This document shows, piece after piece, positions 1 through 7,236 of a stretch of DNA of 10,092 nt. Within the stretch, counting starts at the first letter, position 1. Every line of letters starts with the position of its first letter. The notes under the pieces are model-generated. The model made no database searches, was not told where the DNA came from, and saw only the letters and a list, made by a program, of their open reading frames with translations. This DNA is from Gemmatimonadota bacterium (GTDB lineage Bacteria > Gemmatimonadota > Gemmatimonadetes > Gemmatimonadales > GWC2-71-9). The position numbers and the translations under genes were made by a program. The stretch covers positions 1-10,092 of the forward strand of contig QHUQ01000224.1 of NCBI GenBank assembly GCA_003221985.1. The letters run 5' to 3'.

Positions 1-1136
1 AGCTCTTCGTCCGATGCGTAGAACCCTTGCTCACCCATCATGTCTTCGCAGTACAGTGCCCACCCTTCGACGGTGAGGGGCGTCCAGAGGTTCTTCCGAA
101 CATGAGACGGCAGCTCTTTGGCGATCACGAGCTGCAGATGATGACCGGGATAGCCCTCGTGCAGCGCCGTCGCCGCGAGCTCGTAGCGGCAATGGTCGCG
201 GAGGATGCGCTCCTGCTGCGCCGACGGCAGGCGTGCGTCCGGCACGGTGACGTAGAACCAGCCGGTCCGGTCGCGGCTATAGGCGCCCGGGCTGTCGTAC
301 GCGGCGTACGGGATCACCGGCCGCATGAACGCCGGCGTCGGAATCACGCCCAGCGGCGCCTTGGGGATGGGCGCGAGCCGCCGCTCGGCCACGAAGTCGT
401 GGGCGCGCGCCATCTCCTTCGCGTACGCCTCCACGAGCTCGTTCGGCGTCGGGTGATCGCCGCGGAGCTTGTCGACCAACTCGGGCCATGGCTTGCCCCC
501 CCCGTCCAGCCGCGTGGCGAACCGCACGAGATCGGCCTCGATCTCCTCCTTCAGCCGCAGCCCGTAACGCCACAGCTCCGGCGCGGTATCGCGCAGCGCG
601 TGTTGATAGTGCAGCAGGAAGTTGAACGCCTCTTCGCCGATGGCGAATTGCTCCGTCCCCATCTCGAGCCAGCGTTCGAGGTTCGAATCGAACTTGAAAA
701 GCGCGGCGCTTGCCTGCTCCGCCGCGGCCGCGAGACGGGTGGCGTGCATCGGGGCCTGGGCACCGAGCGCGGCCGCCAGCTCTTTCACCAGGAGGCGCCC
801 GCCTTCCGACATGCGCAGCGCCGTCTCGACGAAGACACGCACCGGCTCTTCCAGCGTCGCCTTGAGATCGTCGAGAAAATCGGGGATGTCCTCGAGCCGG
901 CCGATGGCCGCGGCGGCTTTCTCGGCGGGCGTGCGATCGGCTGAGAGCAACAGGTGATGGAGGCCGCCGAGCAGGTGCGACAGCCAGAACTCCGGATTCT
1001 TCGCCTGCGGCTTCAGCTTCTCGAAGCGGCGCAGCGAGACGCGAATCTGGCCCGGGACTCCCGCCTGCGTTGCGGCGACGGGATCCATGTGCCAGTAGAG
1101 GTCGAAAAACGACTTCTCGATGTCGCGGAAGCTCAT
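1..1136 (-). CDS. DUF885-family putative metallopeptidase (C-terminus beyond left edge)
   Basis: The gene reads without a stop from ATG at 1136 to the window edge, giving 378 codons; full family members are usually about 550-600 residues, so the last third is missing from view. The family signature HEGYPGHHLQ lies at residues 326-335, followed by a GWALYCEDMM segment, both hallmarks of DUF885. The HExxPGHH motif resembles a zinc-binding peptidase site and the family is generally regarded as peptidase-like, but the substrate is unknown. The N-terminus (MSFRDIEKSFFDLYWHMDP) has no signal peptide, so this copy is probably cytoplasmic. The start overlaps the stop of the upstream lyase-like gene as ATGA and has no clear Shine-Dalgarno sequence, so translation is probably coupled. 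An 8-G run on the coding strand (496-503) lies inside the gene but the frame is intact across it. Family confidence is high; the peptidase role is inferred. Confidence 0.88.
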   Translation of the reverse strand, partial: MSFRDIEKSFFDLYWHMDPVAATQAGVPGQIRVSLRRFEKLKPQAKNPEFWLSHLLGGLHHLLLSADRTPAEKAAAAIGRLEDIPDFLDDLKATLEEPVRVFVETALRMSEGGRLLVKELAAALGAQAPMHATRLAAAAEQASAALFKFDSNLERWLEMGTEQFAIGEEAFNFLLHYQHALRDTAPELWRYGLRLKEEIEADLVRFATRLDGGGKPWPELVDKLRGDHPTPNELVEAYAKEMARAHDFVAERRLAPIPKAPLGVIPTPAFMRPVIPYAAYDSPGAYSRDRTGWFYVTVPDARLPSAQQERILRDHCRYELAATALHEGYPGHHLQLVIAKELPSHVRKNLWTPLTVEGWALYCEDMMGEQGFYASDEE

Positions 1137-2362
1137 GCGTTCAACAACCGGTGGCACTCTTCGTCCGACAGCACGCGATCGGTGCGCTTGGCCGCATCGA
1201 ACAGCGTCCGGCAGGCCTCGTCATCGTTGGGGTCGTAGCCGTGGTGCTCGAGCCAATACTTGACGTTGGACAGCCCGGACACGGGCGAGATCTCGATCCG
1301 CTGCTCGAAGCCGAATTCCTCCGCGGGCACCGAGCTGTACACCCGATCGGCGAGCCAGTTGTGGCCCTTTTTCTTGGCCTTGATGATCGCAGCCGCATGC
1401 ACCCCGGTGCCGGTGCGAAACGCATCGGTTCCCACGACGGGGTAGTTCACAGGAATCGGCACGCCCACGGCGTCCGCGACGAGCCGGCAGTACTCGGGCA
1501 GCTTGCGGATGTCGGCCTTGTGCGCGCCCAGCAGTTTCAGGTTCACGATCAGGAGGTCCATTTCGGCGTTGCCGACCCGCTCGCCGACACCCAGCGCCGT
1601 CGCATGCACTCGATCGACGCCCGCCTCGATCGCGGCGAGGCAGTTGATCAATCCCATGCCGCGATCGCGGTGTCCATGCCAGTCGATTTTGACGGGATTC
1701 TTTTGGACGATTTCATCTTTGACGAATTTCACCAACGCCCGCACGCCGTCCGGCGTTGCATGTCCCACCGTGTCAGCCAGACAGATTCGTCCCGCCCCGC
1801 AGGCGATTGCCGCACCGTACAGCGCTTTCAGCGTCTCCGGGCGGGCTCGCGTCGTGTCCTCCGTCACGTACATGACCGGCAGCCCGTGCTTCACGGCGTA
1901 CGTCACCGCCTCTTCGGATGCCTTGAGGATGCGATCGAGCGTCCAGTCTTCCGCGTACTGGCGAATCGGCGACGAGCCGATGAACGTCGCCGCCTCGATC
2001 TTGATGCCCACCTCGTCGGAGACACGCACGATGGGCTCGACATCGGCAACCACGGTGCGGGCGGCGCAGTTAGGCGCAATCGGCAGCTTTTGGTCGCGGA
2101 TCTCGCGGGCGAGCGAGCGCACCTGATCCACGACACGCGGGCCGGCGCCCGGTAAGCCGATGTCGGCGGCGACGATGCCGAGGTCCGCCATCAGGTGCAG
2201 CAGACGCTTTTTGACGTCGAGGGCGGGATCCGTGACCGAGGGCGACTGCAGCCCGTCGCGCAACGTCTCGTCGTTGAGGTCTACACGCGCGCGCGTCCAG
2301 TCGAAGCCACCGTTGGGACCGCCCGCGCTGTTCCAATCGTAGATAAGCTGCCGCTCCTCCAT
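1133..2362 (-). CDS. LeuA/HMG-CoA-lyase superfamily (DRE-TIM) metallo-enzyme
   Basis: A 409-residue TIM-barrel enzyme of the HMGL-like family, which makes or breaks C-C bonds beside an acyl-CoA or keto acid using a divalent metal. Visible motifs are DETLRDGLQ at residues 31-39, the metal-binding HGH at 229-231, and GVGERVGNAEMD at 258-269, whose Asn is N265. The first motif ends RDGLQ as in HMG-CoA lyase rather than RDGEQ as in isopropylmalate synthase, while GxGERxGN is synthase-like. After HGH the usual Asn is Arg (HGHRDRG). The length and the ending exclude the C-terminal LeuA allosteric domain, so leucine feedback of the classical type is unlikely. It could act as an isopropylmalate, citramalate or homocitrate synthase-like enzyme or as a lyase; the sequence does not decide. 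It shares an ATGA overlap with the DUF885 gene downstream. No Shine-Dalgarno sequence precedes ATG 2362, so translation may be leaderless. Confidence 0.85.
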   Translation of the reverse strand: MEERQLIYDWNSAGGPNGGFDWTRARVDLNDETLRDGLQSPSVTDPALDVKKRLLHLMADLGIVAADIGLPGAGPRVVDQVRSLAREIRDQKLPIAPNCAARTVVADVEPIVRVSDEVGIKIEAATFIGSSPIRQYAEDWTLDRILKASEEAVTYAVKHGLPVMYVTEDTTRARPETLKALYGAAIACGAGRICLADTVGHATPDGVRALVKFVKDEIVQKNPVKIDWHGHRDRGMGLINCLAAIEAGVDRVHATALGVGERVGNAEMDLLIVNLKLLGAHKADIRKLPEYCRLVADAVGVPIPVNYPVVGTDAFRTGTGVHAAAIIKAKKKGHNWLADRVYSSVPAEEFGFEQRIEISPVSGLSNVKYWLEHHGYDPNDDEACRTLFDAAKRTDRVLSDEECHRLLNA

Positions 2363-2434
2363 GGGTTTAGTGTCGCGTACGCGCTAGTCCAGGTCAAGTT
2401 GCAACCGCGCCACACGACATCATAGTTTGACCCC
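2363..2434. promoter_or_regulatory. Divergent promoter region between lyase-like and M20 peptidase genes
   Basis: This 72-bp gap separates two divergent starts and must hold both promoters. On the plus strand TTGCAA (2399-2404) and CATAGT (2421-2426) are 16 bp apart, with the M20 ATG 8 bp beyond. On the minus strand TTGACC (2397-2392) and GACACT (2374-2369) are 17 bp apart, with the lyase ATG 6 bp beyond. The two -35-like boxes nearly touch, so the promoters may compete. Neither start has a purine-rich ribosome binding site, and both -10-like boxes sit where transcription would begin at or next to the start codon, which fits leaderless mRNAs. The hexamers are weak matches, so this is inference. 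Confidence 0.35.
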
Positions 2435-3643
2435 ATGCCGGGAACCATGGACGCGCTGCTGTCGCACGATCGCGTGCGCACCGCCCGCGCGCACATCGAA
2501 CGCTCCGACGAGGCGACGCTCGCCCGCCAGGCGGCGCTGTCGGCGATCCCCGCGCCCACCGGGGCGGAGCGGGCACGCGGCACGCGCGTCGCGGAAATGT
2601 TCGGTGCGGCGGGGTTGGAAAACGTGACAATCGATGATGTCGGGAATGTGCGGGGATGGCATGTAGGGGAGCGACATGTCATGCCCCTACATGACGGGTG
2701 CGTCGTCCTGTCGGCCCATCTGGACACCGTGTTTGGCCCCGATCTCGACGTGTCCGTTTCGCGCCGTGGCCCGCGGTTGGAGGGCCCGGGAATCGCCGAC
2801 AATGCCCGCGGCCTCGCAGCGCTCGTCACCATCGCCGAGGCGCTCGTACGCGCGCGGGTCGCGACCCGGCGGCCGGTGCTGTTTGCCGCGACCGTCGGCG
2901 AAGAGGGATCCGGCGATTTGCGTGGGGTGCGATATCTGCTGAAGGATCCCATTCGCCCGCATGCATTCATCGCGCTGGATGGCGCCGGCATCGAGCGCAT
3001 CGTGCACCGCGCGCTCGGCGCCCGGCGGTACCGCGTCACCTATCGTGGTCCGGGCGGCCATTCCTGGGCAGCGTTTGGGGTTGCGAATCCAGCGAATGCG
3101 GTTGGGAGAGCAATCGATGGCATCGCCGACATCCCCACGCACCACGCACCACGCACTAGTTGTTCAGTCGTTCGCTTAGGAGGCGGCACCAGCCTCAACT
3201 CCATCCCACAAGAGGCATGGTTCGATGTGGACCTCCGTAGCGAAGAGCCGCGCGCACTCGAGCGGCTCGACGCAGCGGTCCGCCACGCGCTCACCGAGTC
3301 GCTGGATGAAGAGAACCGCCGGCGGCTGCCGGGGACCGAGTCGCTCACGGTCGACGTCCGGCGGGTGGGTGATCGCCCGTCCGGACTGACTCCGCGCGCG
3401 CATCCCCTGGTGCAGACGGCCGTCGCCGCTACCCGTGCCGTGGGCCACGCGCACCAGCTCGCGTGTGCGTCGACCGACGCCAACGTGCCGATCGCGCTTG
3501 GCGTACCGGCTGTGGCGCTGGGCGCCGGCGGGCGTGCGGGCGACGCCCACCTCCCCACCGAGTGGTATGAAAACGACAAGGGCGCGCTCGGCATCGTGCG
3601 CGCCCTGCTCGTCACCGCGGCGATGGCCGAGGCGGTCGCCTAA
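2435..3643 (+). CDS. M20-family zinc metallopeptidase (PepT/CPG2-like)
   Basis: A 402-residue cytoplasmic enzyme of the M20 peptidase/deacylase family, which uses two zinc ions to hydrolyse peptide or N-acyl amide bonds. Expected active-site residues are present: H95 and D97 in SAHLDTVF, bridging D122 in GIADNARG, catalytic E156 and ligand E157 in TVGEEGSG, D182 in ALDGAG, and H372 near the C-terminus. The dimerisation-domain motif GPGGHSWAAFGVANP (residues 205-219, H209) is clear. There is no signal peptide. ATG 2435 is preferred, but in-frame ATG 2447 is also possible; neither has a good Shine-Dalgarno sequence. Two oddities lie inside the frame: a 34-bp near-palindrome encoding residues 76-87 between the N-terminal strands, and a triplicated heptamer at 3135-3155 followed by AT-ending codons. 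Neither touches an active-site residue, so the enzyme is probably functional. Its stop overlaps the stop of the metallophosphoesterase gene tail to tail. The substrate cannot be told. Confidence 0.9.
   Translation: MPGTMDALLSHDRVRTARAHIERSDEATLARQAALSAIPAPTGAERARGTRVAEMFGAAGLENVTIDDVGNVRGWHVGERHVMPLHDGCVVLSAHLDTVFGPDLDVSVSRRGPRLEGPGIADNARGLAALVTIAEALVRARVATRRPVLFAATVGEEGSGDLRGVRYLLKDPIRPHAFIALDGAGIERIVHRALGARRYRVTYRGPGGHSWAAFGVANPANAVGRAIDGIADIPTHHAPRTSCSVVRLGGGTSLNSIPQEAWFDVDLRSEEPRALERLDAAVRHALTESLDEENRRRLPGTESLTVDVRRVGDRPSGLTPRAHPLVQTAVAATRAVGHAHQLACASTDANVPIALGVPAVALGAGGRAGDAHLPTEWYENDKGALGIVRALLVTAAMAEAVA
2660..2693. repeat. 34-bp near-palindromic element inside the M20 peptidase frame
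   Basis: Perfect 10-bp arms CATGTAGGGG (2660-2669) and CCCCTACATG (2684-2693) flank a 14-bp centre that itself holds the palindrome GACATGTC (2673-2680). Over the whole 34 bp only three base pairs fail to match. It is translated in frame as HVGERHVMPLHD and uses GTA and CTA, codons uncommon in this GC-rich gene. It lies in a loop region before the SAHLDT motif, where length variation is easily tolerated. It looks like a small dispersed palindromic (REP-like) element embedded in a coding region; whether it is repeated in the genome cannot be seen here. Confidence 0.65.
3135..3155. repeat. Three tandem copies of the heptamer CCACGCA
   Basis: Three perfect 7-bp units, 21 bp in all, so the frame of the M20 gene is kept and seven residues are encoded. 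The following stretch to about 3182 continues in ACT, AGT, TGT, TCA, GTT, TTA and GGA codons, unlike the GC-ending codons of the rest of the gene. The encoded protein rejoins the conserved GGGTSLN segment at residue 249. Replication slippage or insertion of a short repeat are possible sources. Confidence 0.65.
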
Positions 3644-4746
3644 GCGGGCACCAGCTCCAGCAGCGTGATTTCGGGCGGCGCGCCGAGTCGCAGCGGCGGG
3701 CCCCAATAGCCGGTGCCGCGACTGACGTACAACCACATCGACTCGAGCCGATGCAGCCCCGCGACGAACGGCTGAAACAGCCGGACGAGCAGATTGAACG
3801 GGAAATACTGGCCGCCGTGTGTGTGTCCGGAAAGCTGGAGGTCGTAACCGGCCGCCTGCGCGGCGAACGCGCTGCGCGGTTGGTGGGCGAGCAGCACGCG
3901 CACGTCGCTCGGTGCGGCACCGGCGACCGCGGCAGCCGGATCGGAGGACGCCGAGAGATCGTTGACACCCGCAACCAGCAGGCGGCCGGTGCCGCGCACG
4001 ACGACGCGATGCTCGTTCGAAAGTACGGCGATGCCCAGGCGCTCCAGCTCGTTGGTCCAGCCGCGGACGTCCCAGTAGTACTCGTGATTCCCCGTCACGA
4101 AGTACGCTCCGTGCGGTGCCCGGAGCCGCCCGAGCGGCGCGACATGCTCGCGCAACTCCGGAACCAGCCCATCCGCGACGTCGCCTGTGACCGCGACGAG
4201 GTCGGGCCGCAAGGCGTTGGCGCGATCCACCACGGCATCCACGAAGCGGCGGCGGATTGTGGGCCCGATATGAAGGTCGCTGAGCTGAAGAATGCGAAAT
4301 CCAGCGAGATCCTTGGGGAGATCGGCAATGGGCACAGTCACGCGCACGATACGCGGCCGCCGTGCGAGGATCATCCCCACCAGGGTGAGGAACGCAGCTC
4401 CGCTCAGCACGGCGAGCACCAGCGTCGCGGTTGCGGGGAGCCGCAGCAGATCGGTGGCAATGAAGGACACGATCAGCAGCGACGACAGTCCCATCGACGA
4501 ATACGCCGCCCAGTCCAGGACGCGTGCCAGCGGGCCGCGGTTAACGCCCTCGCCCAGCTCGCGACGCGCCGTGACGAGCGCGACGAGCGGCAGCCAGGCC
4601 ACCAGCAACACGGCCGCCCAGGCAAGCACCCGCGCCACCCCGGCGATCGGGGCGGGACCGAGCAGGTGCGCGCCGACGTAGAGATGGAGCAGCGTCCAGA
4701 GCCCGCCCACGACCCCCAACCGGACAACGAGCTGGTTCTTGGTCAA
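3640..4746 (-). CDS. Membrane-anchored metallophosphoesterase (YkoQ/YaeI-like)
   Basis: A 368-residue protein with about four hydrophobic segments at residues 9-30, 38-60, 80-100 and 104-126, followed by a calcineurin-like phosphoesterase domain. All metal-site motifs are present: LSDLHIG (D157, H159), TGDVADG (D189), GNHE (N220, H221), AHQP (H288) and GHTHGG (H308, H310). The family hydrolyses phosphomono- or diesters with two metal ions; relatives with this layout include proteins acting on lipid-linked substrates such as UDP-diacylglucosamine, but the substrate here is unknown. The start is TTG at 4746, inside a TTGA overlap with the stop of the upstream transporter gene, with GGAG seven bases before it. 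It is therefore the last gene of the efflux operon and may be translationally coupled to emrB. Its own stop overlaps the M20 peptidase stop by 4 bp, leaving no room for a conventional terminator. Confidence 0.9.
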   Translation of the reverse strand: MTKNQLVVRLGVVGGLWTLLHLYVGAHLLGPAPIAGVARVLAWAAVLLVAWLPLVALVTARRELGEGVNRGPLARVLDWAAYSSMGLSSLLIVSFIATDLLRLPATATLVLAVLSGAAFLTLVGMILARRPRIVRVTVPIADLPKDLAGFRILQLSDLHIGPTIRRRFVDAVVDRANALRPDLVAVTGDVADGLVPELREHVAPLGRLRAPHGAYFVTGNHEYYWDVRGWTNELERLGIAVLSNEHRVVVRGTGRLLVAGVNDLSASSDPAAAVAGAAPSDVRVLLAHQPRSAFAAQAAGYDLQLSGHTHGGQYFPFNLLVRLFQPFVAGLHRLESMWLYVSRGTGYWGPPLRLGAPPEITLLELVPA

Positions 4747-6180
4747 TGCGCCGCTCCGGCTCCTGGCATGCCTCGGCTGCGATGCATCAGGAGCAATAAC
4801 GGCAGGGACAGCACGAACGCCGCCCCGAACAGCAGGAACAGCTGCTCGAACGACAGCATCATCGCCTGCCGCGTGACGATCCCGTTCAAGAACCCGATCG
4901 CTTTGGTTTGCGCCAGCGCGGGGATCTCACCCCGGCCGATCAGCGTCTGCGTGATCGCCGCGAGCCGCTCCCGGGTCGCTTCGGCGTAGGGCGTCACATT
5001 CGCGGCGAGATCGGCGCGATGAATCGCGGTGAAGCGCTGTAGCAAGGTCGCCGAGAGCGCGATCCCCACGCTGCCGCCCAGCTGCCGCATTATCCGTCGT
5101 GAAATGCGCGTGCTTCCACATCGAGAGCGCAAAGATGCCGACTCCCGCCGCGATCGATAATCGTGCGTCGAATTTTCCCTGCAGCCGGCCCATGAACGCC
5201 ATCGTGAACGCGCTGGCGAGCGCCCCGGGCAGAATCACCAGACCCGTCTGATTCGCGGTAAAGTTCCGCACGTTCTGGAGATAGACGGGGAGGACGAAGA
5301 CGGTGGCGTACAGACACACGCCGAGCACCAGCCCAAAGACCACGCCGACCGCCAGCTGCCGGCTTTTGAGGATGCGCAGATCTACAACCGGATCGGGCGT
5401 CCGCAGCTCGTGCCAGATGAACGTGATCAACGACAACGCGCTCGTGATGGCGAGCAGGCGCACCTGTCCCGACGCAAACCAGTCGAGCCGCTCACCGCGC
5501 TCGAGCATCGTCTGCAGGGCCCCGATCCCGACGGCCAGCAAGCCGAGGCCGATGAAGTCCACGCTGGCGGAGCGCTCCTGGTGCCGTGAGTCGTTGATGA
5601 ACGACATCGTCAGCGCCAACGCGATCATGCCGAAGGGGATGTTGATGTAGAAGATCCACGGCCAGCCGTACATGTCGGTGATCCAGCCGCCCACCGTCGG
5701 TCCCAGCGTGGGCCCGACCATCACGCCGACGCCGAAGATCGCCATCGCGGTGCCGTACTCTTCGCGCGGAAACTCCTCGTAGAGAATGGCTTGCGAGGTT
5801 GAGAGGAGCGCCCCGCCGCCCAGTCCCTGGATGATCCGCCAGAAGACCAGCGCCTCGAGCGAACCGGCATTACCGCACATGAACGACGCGACCGTGAAGA
5901 GCGCAATCGAGCCGGCGAAATAGCGGCGCCGGCCGAAGTAGGCCGACAGCCAGCCGGTGATCGGCAACACGATCACGTTGGCGACGATGTAGCCGGTTGA
6001 GACCCACGCGATCTGGTCGAGCGTCGCACCCAGGTTTCCCATCATGTGCGGGATTGCGACGTTCACGATGCTGGTGTCGAGCAGCTCCAGTACCGAAGCG
6101 AGCGAAACCGTGATCGCGATCAGGTACTTGTACTTGTACCGATCGGGCGCAAGGGTCAGCGGTAGCGCGGCGGCCGTCAT
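4743..6180 (-). pseudogene. emrB: EmrB/QacA-type DHA2 MFS efflux transporter, broken by internal deletion and frameshift
   Basis: Inner-membrane proton-driven drug exporter of the 14-helix DHA2 group, partner of the adjacent EmrA and TolC genes. The first frame from ATG 6180 encodes a normal transporter to about residue 361: motif LDTSIVNVAIP (34-44), motif A GWLSAYFGRRR (76-86), antiporter motif C GVGVMVGPTLGP (150-161), and helices to ALSMWKHAHF. The C-terminal part (MRQLGGSVGIALSATLL to the end GAGAAH) is in a different frame, read from about 5090 to the stop at 4743. In E. coli EmrB about 45 residues, including a helix with a PLTT-type segment, separate the equivalent points; here they are absent. 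So roughly 135-140 bp seem deleted, a number not divisible by three. Unshifted translation runs into unrelated sequence and stops at 4927 (417 residues). Start TTAGGACG-ATG lies 4 bp after the emrA stop. Assembly error cannot be excluded. Confidence 0.82.
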
Positions 6181-6184
6181 CGTC

Positions 6185-7225
6185 CTAACGCGTCTTGATT
6201 GTCGCCACGACGCTCATGCCGGGCCGCAGCACGTGCGCGAGATCCACGGCACCGTCCAGGTGAATCCGGACCGGAATCCGCTGGACCACCTTGGTGAAGT
6301 TGCCCGTGGCGTTGTCGGGCGGCAGCAGCGAGAACTTCGCCCCCGTCGCCGGCGACAGACTCTCGACGTGACCGCGGAAATGCACGCCTTTGTAGGCGTC
6401 CACCGTGATATCGGCGGAGTCGCCGGGCGTCACGTCGGCCGTCTCGGTTTCCTTGAGATTCGCCGTCACCCACACGTCTTCGAGCGGGACGACGGTCATC
6501 AGCGGCTGGCCGGGCTGCACGAGCTGGCCCAGCTCCACCGTCTTCTTGGAGACGACGCCGGCGGATGGGGTGATGATCCGCGTGTAGGAGAGCTGCAGCG
6601 CCGCCTGATCGCGAGCGGCGCGGGCCGACGCCACGCGCGCATCAGCACCCACGAGCGCGGCTTGCGCCGCCGCGAGCTGCGCGTCCGCCGCCGTGGCCGC
6701 GGCGCGTGCCGCGTCGAGCTGCTGCTGGCTGACGACGTTCTGGGTCGCGAGCGGCTCGATGCGGGCGAGGTCGGCCGTCGCCTTGAGGGCGTTCGCTTGT
6801 GCCTGCGCCACTGCAGCATCCGCCTGCCCCACGCGCGTGCGGCTGCTCACCGTAGCCAGCAGCGCCGCCAGATCGGCTTCGGTCTGCTGCAGCCGCGCCC
6901 GGAAGTCGCGGTCATCGAGCACGACCAGCGTATCGCCAGCCTTCACCGACTGATTCTCGGCGACGCGCACCTCGGCGACGTAGCCGCCGACCTTGGGGAG
7001 CACCGGCACGATGTGCCCATCGACCTGGGCATTATCGGTCGAGACGTGCGAGCGGCCGAACCACCATTTGCGCGCGCCGATGATCAGCAGGCCGAGCAGG
7101 ATCACCCCCATGATCATGAACACGGTCCGCCGCGAGCTCTTGGGCTTGGCCGCAACAGCGCCCCGACTCGGGGCCGGTGCGGGCCGTGCGGGAGACTCCG
7201 TTTTCGGTTCCATCGTCGTAGCCAT
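6185..7225 (-). CDS. emrA: EmrA-type periplasmic adaptor (HlyD/membrane fusion protein)
   Basis: A 346-residue membrane fusion protein that links the MFS pump to the TolC channel. It has a short cytoplasmic Pro/Ala/Lys-rich tail, one transmembrane helix (about residues 34-51), the first lipoyl half-motif STDNAQVDGHIVPVLPKVGG starting at residue 62, and an Ala/Gln-rich alpha-helical hairpin (about 108-225). The second lipoyl half is TPSAGVVSKKTVELGQ, followed by a beta-barrel domain. The stretch GAKFSLLPPDNATGNFTKVV is characteristic of the EmrA branch rather than RND or ABC adaptors. The start at ATG 7225 is preceded by GGAAGAGG three bases away, a strong ribosome binding site lying in the 11-bp gap after the tolC-like stop. 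It is the third gene of the operon and looks intact. Confidence 0.93.
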   Translation of the reverse strand: MATTMEPKTESPARPAPAPSRGAVAAKPKSSRRTVFMIMGVILLGLLIIGARKWWFGRSHVSTDNAQVDGHIVPVLPKVGGYVAEVRVAENQSVKAGDTLVVLDDRDFRARLQQTEADLAALLATVSSRTRVGQADAAVAQAQANALKATADLARIEPLATQNVVSQQQLDAARAAATAADAQLAAAQAALVGADARVASARAARDQAALQLSYTRIITPSAGVVSKKTVELGQLVQPGQPLMTVVPLEDVWVTANLKETETADVTPGDSADITVDAYKGVHFRGHVESLSPATGAKFSLLPPDNATGNFTKVVQRIPVRIHLDGAVDLAHVLRPGMSVVATIKTR

Positions 7226-7236
7226 TGTCCTCTTCC

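Noticed and set aside
27..944. Long plus-strand open frame (305 codons) opposite the DUF885 gene
   Set aside because: Arg/Val-rich translation with no recognisable family; the opposite strand carries the conserved HEGYPGHHLQ motif. A GC-rich antisense shadow.
1070..2155. 361-codon plus-strand open frame opposite the lyase-like gene
   Set aside because: Composition is Arg/His/Asp-rich with no motif; the minus strand encodes the intact DRE-TIM enzyme.
2855..2868. 14-bp perfect palindrome CGGGTCGCGACCCG within the M20 gene
   Set aside because: It encodes ordinary Arg/Val/Ala/Thr codons with the gene's normal usage; short GC palindromes are expected by chance at this base composition.
3636..3650. 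Bidirectional terminator between the convergent M20 and phosphoesterase genes
   Set aside because: The stops overlap by 4 bp and I see no stem-loop with a U-run nearby.
3751..4989. 412-codon plus-strand open frame across the phosphoesterase and emrB end
   Set aside because: Low-complexity Arg/Glu/His translation crossing two genes whose motifs are clear on the minus strand.
5085..5110. Programmed ribosomal frameshift in emrB
   Set aside because: No slippery heptamer or stimulatory hairpin is apparent, and a frameshift alone would not explain the missing 45 or so residues.
6120..6140. ACTTGT tandem repeat at the start of emrB
   Set aside because: It simply encodes the YKYKY stretch before the first helix; two units are not enough to call a repeat element.
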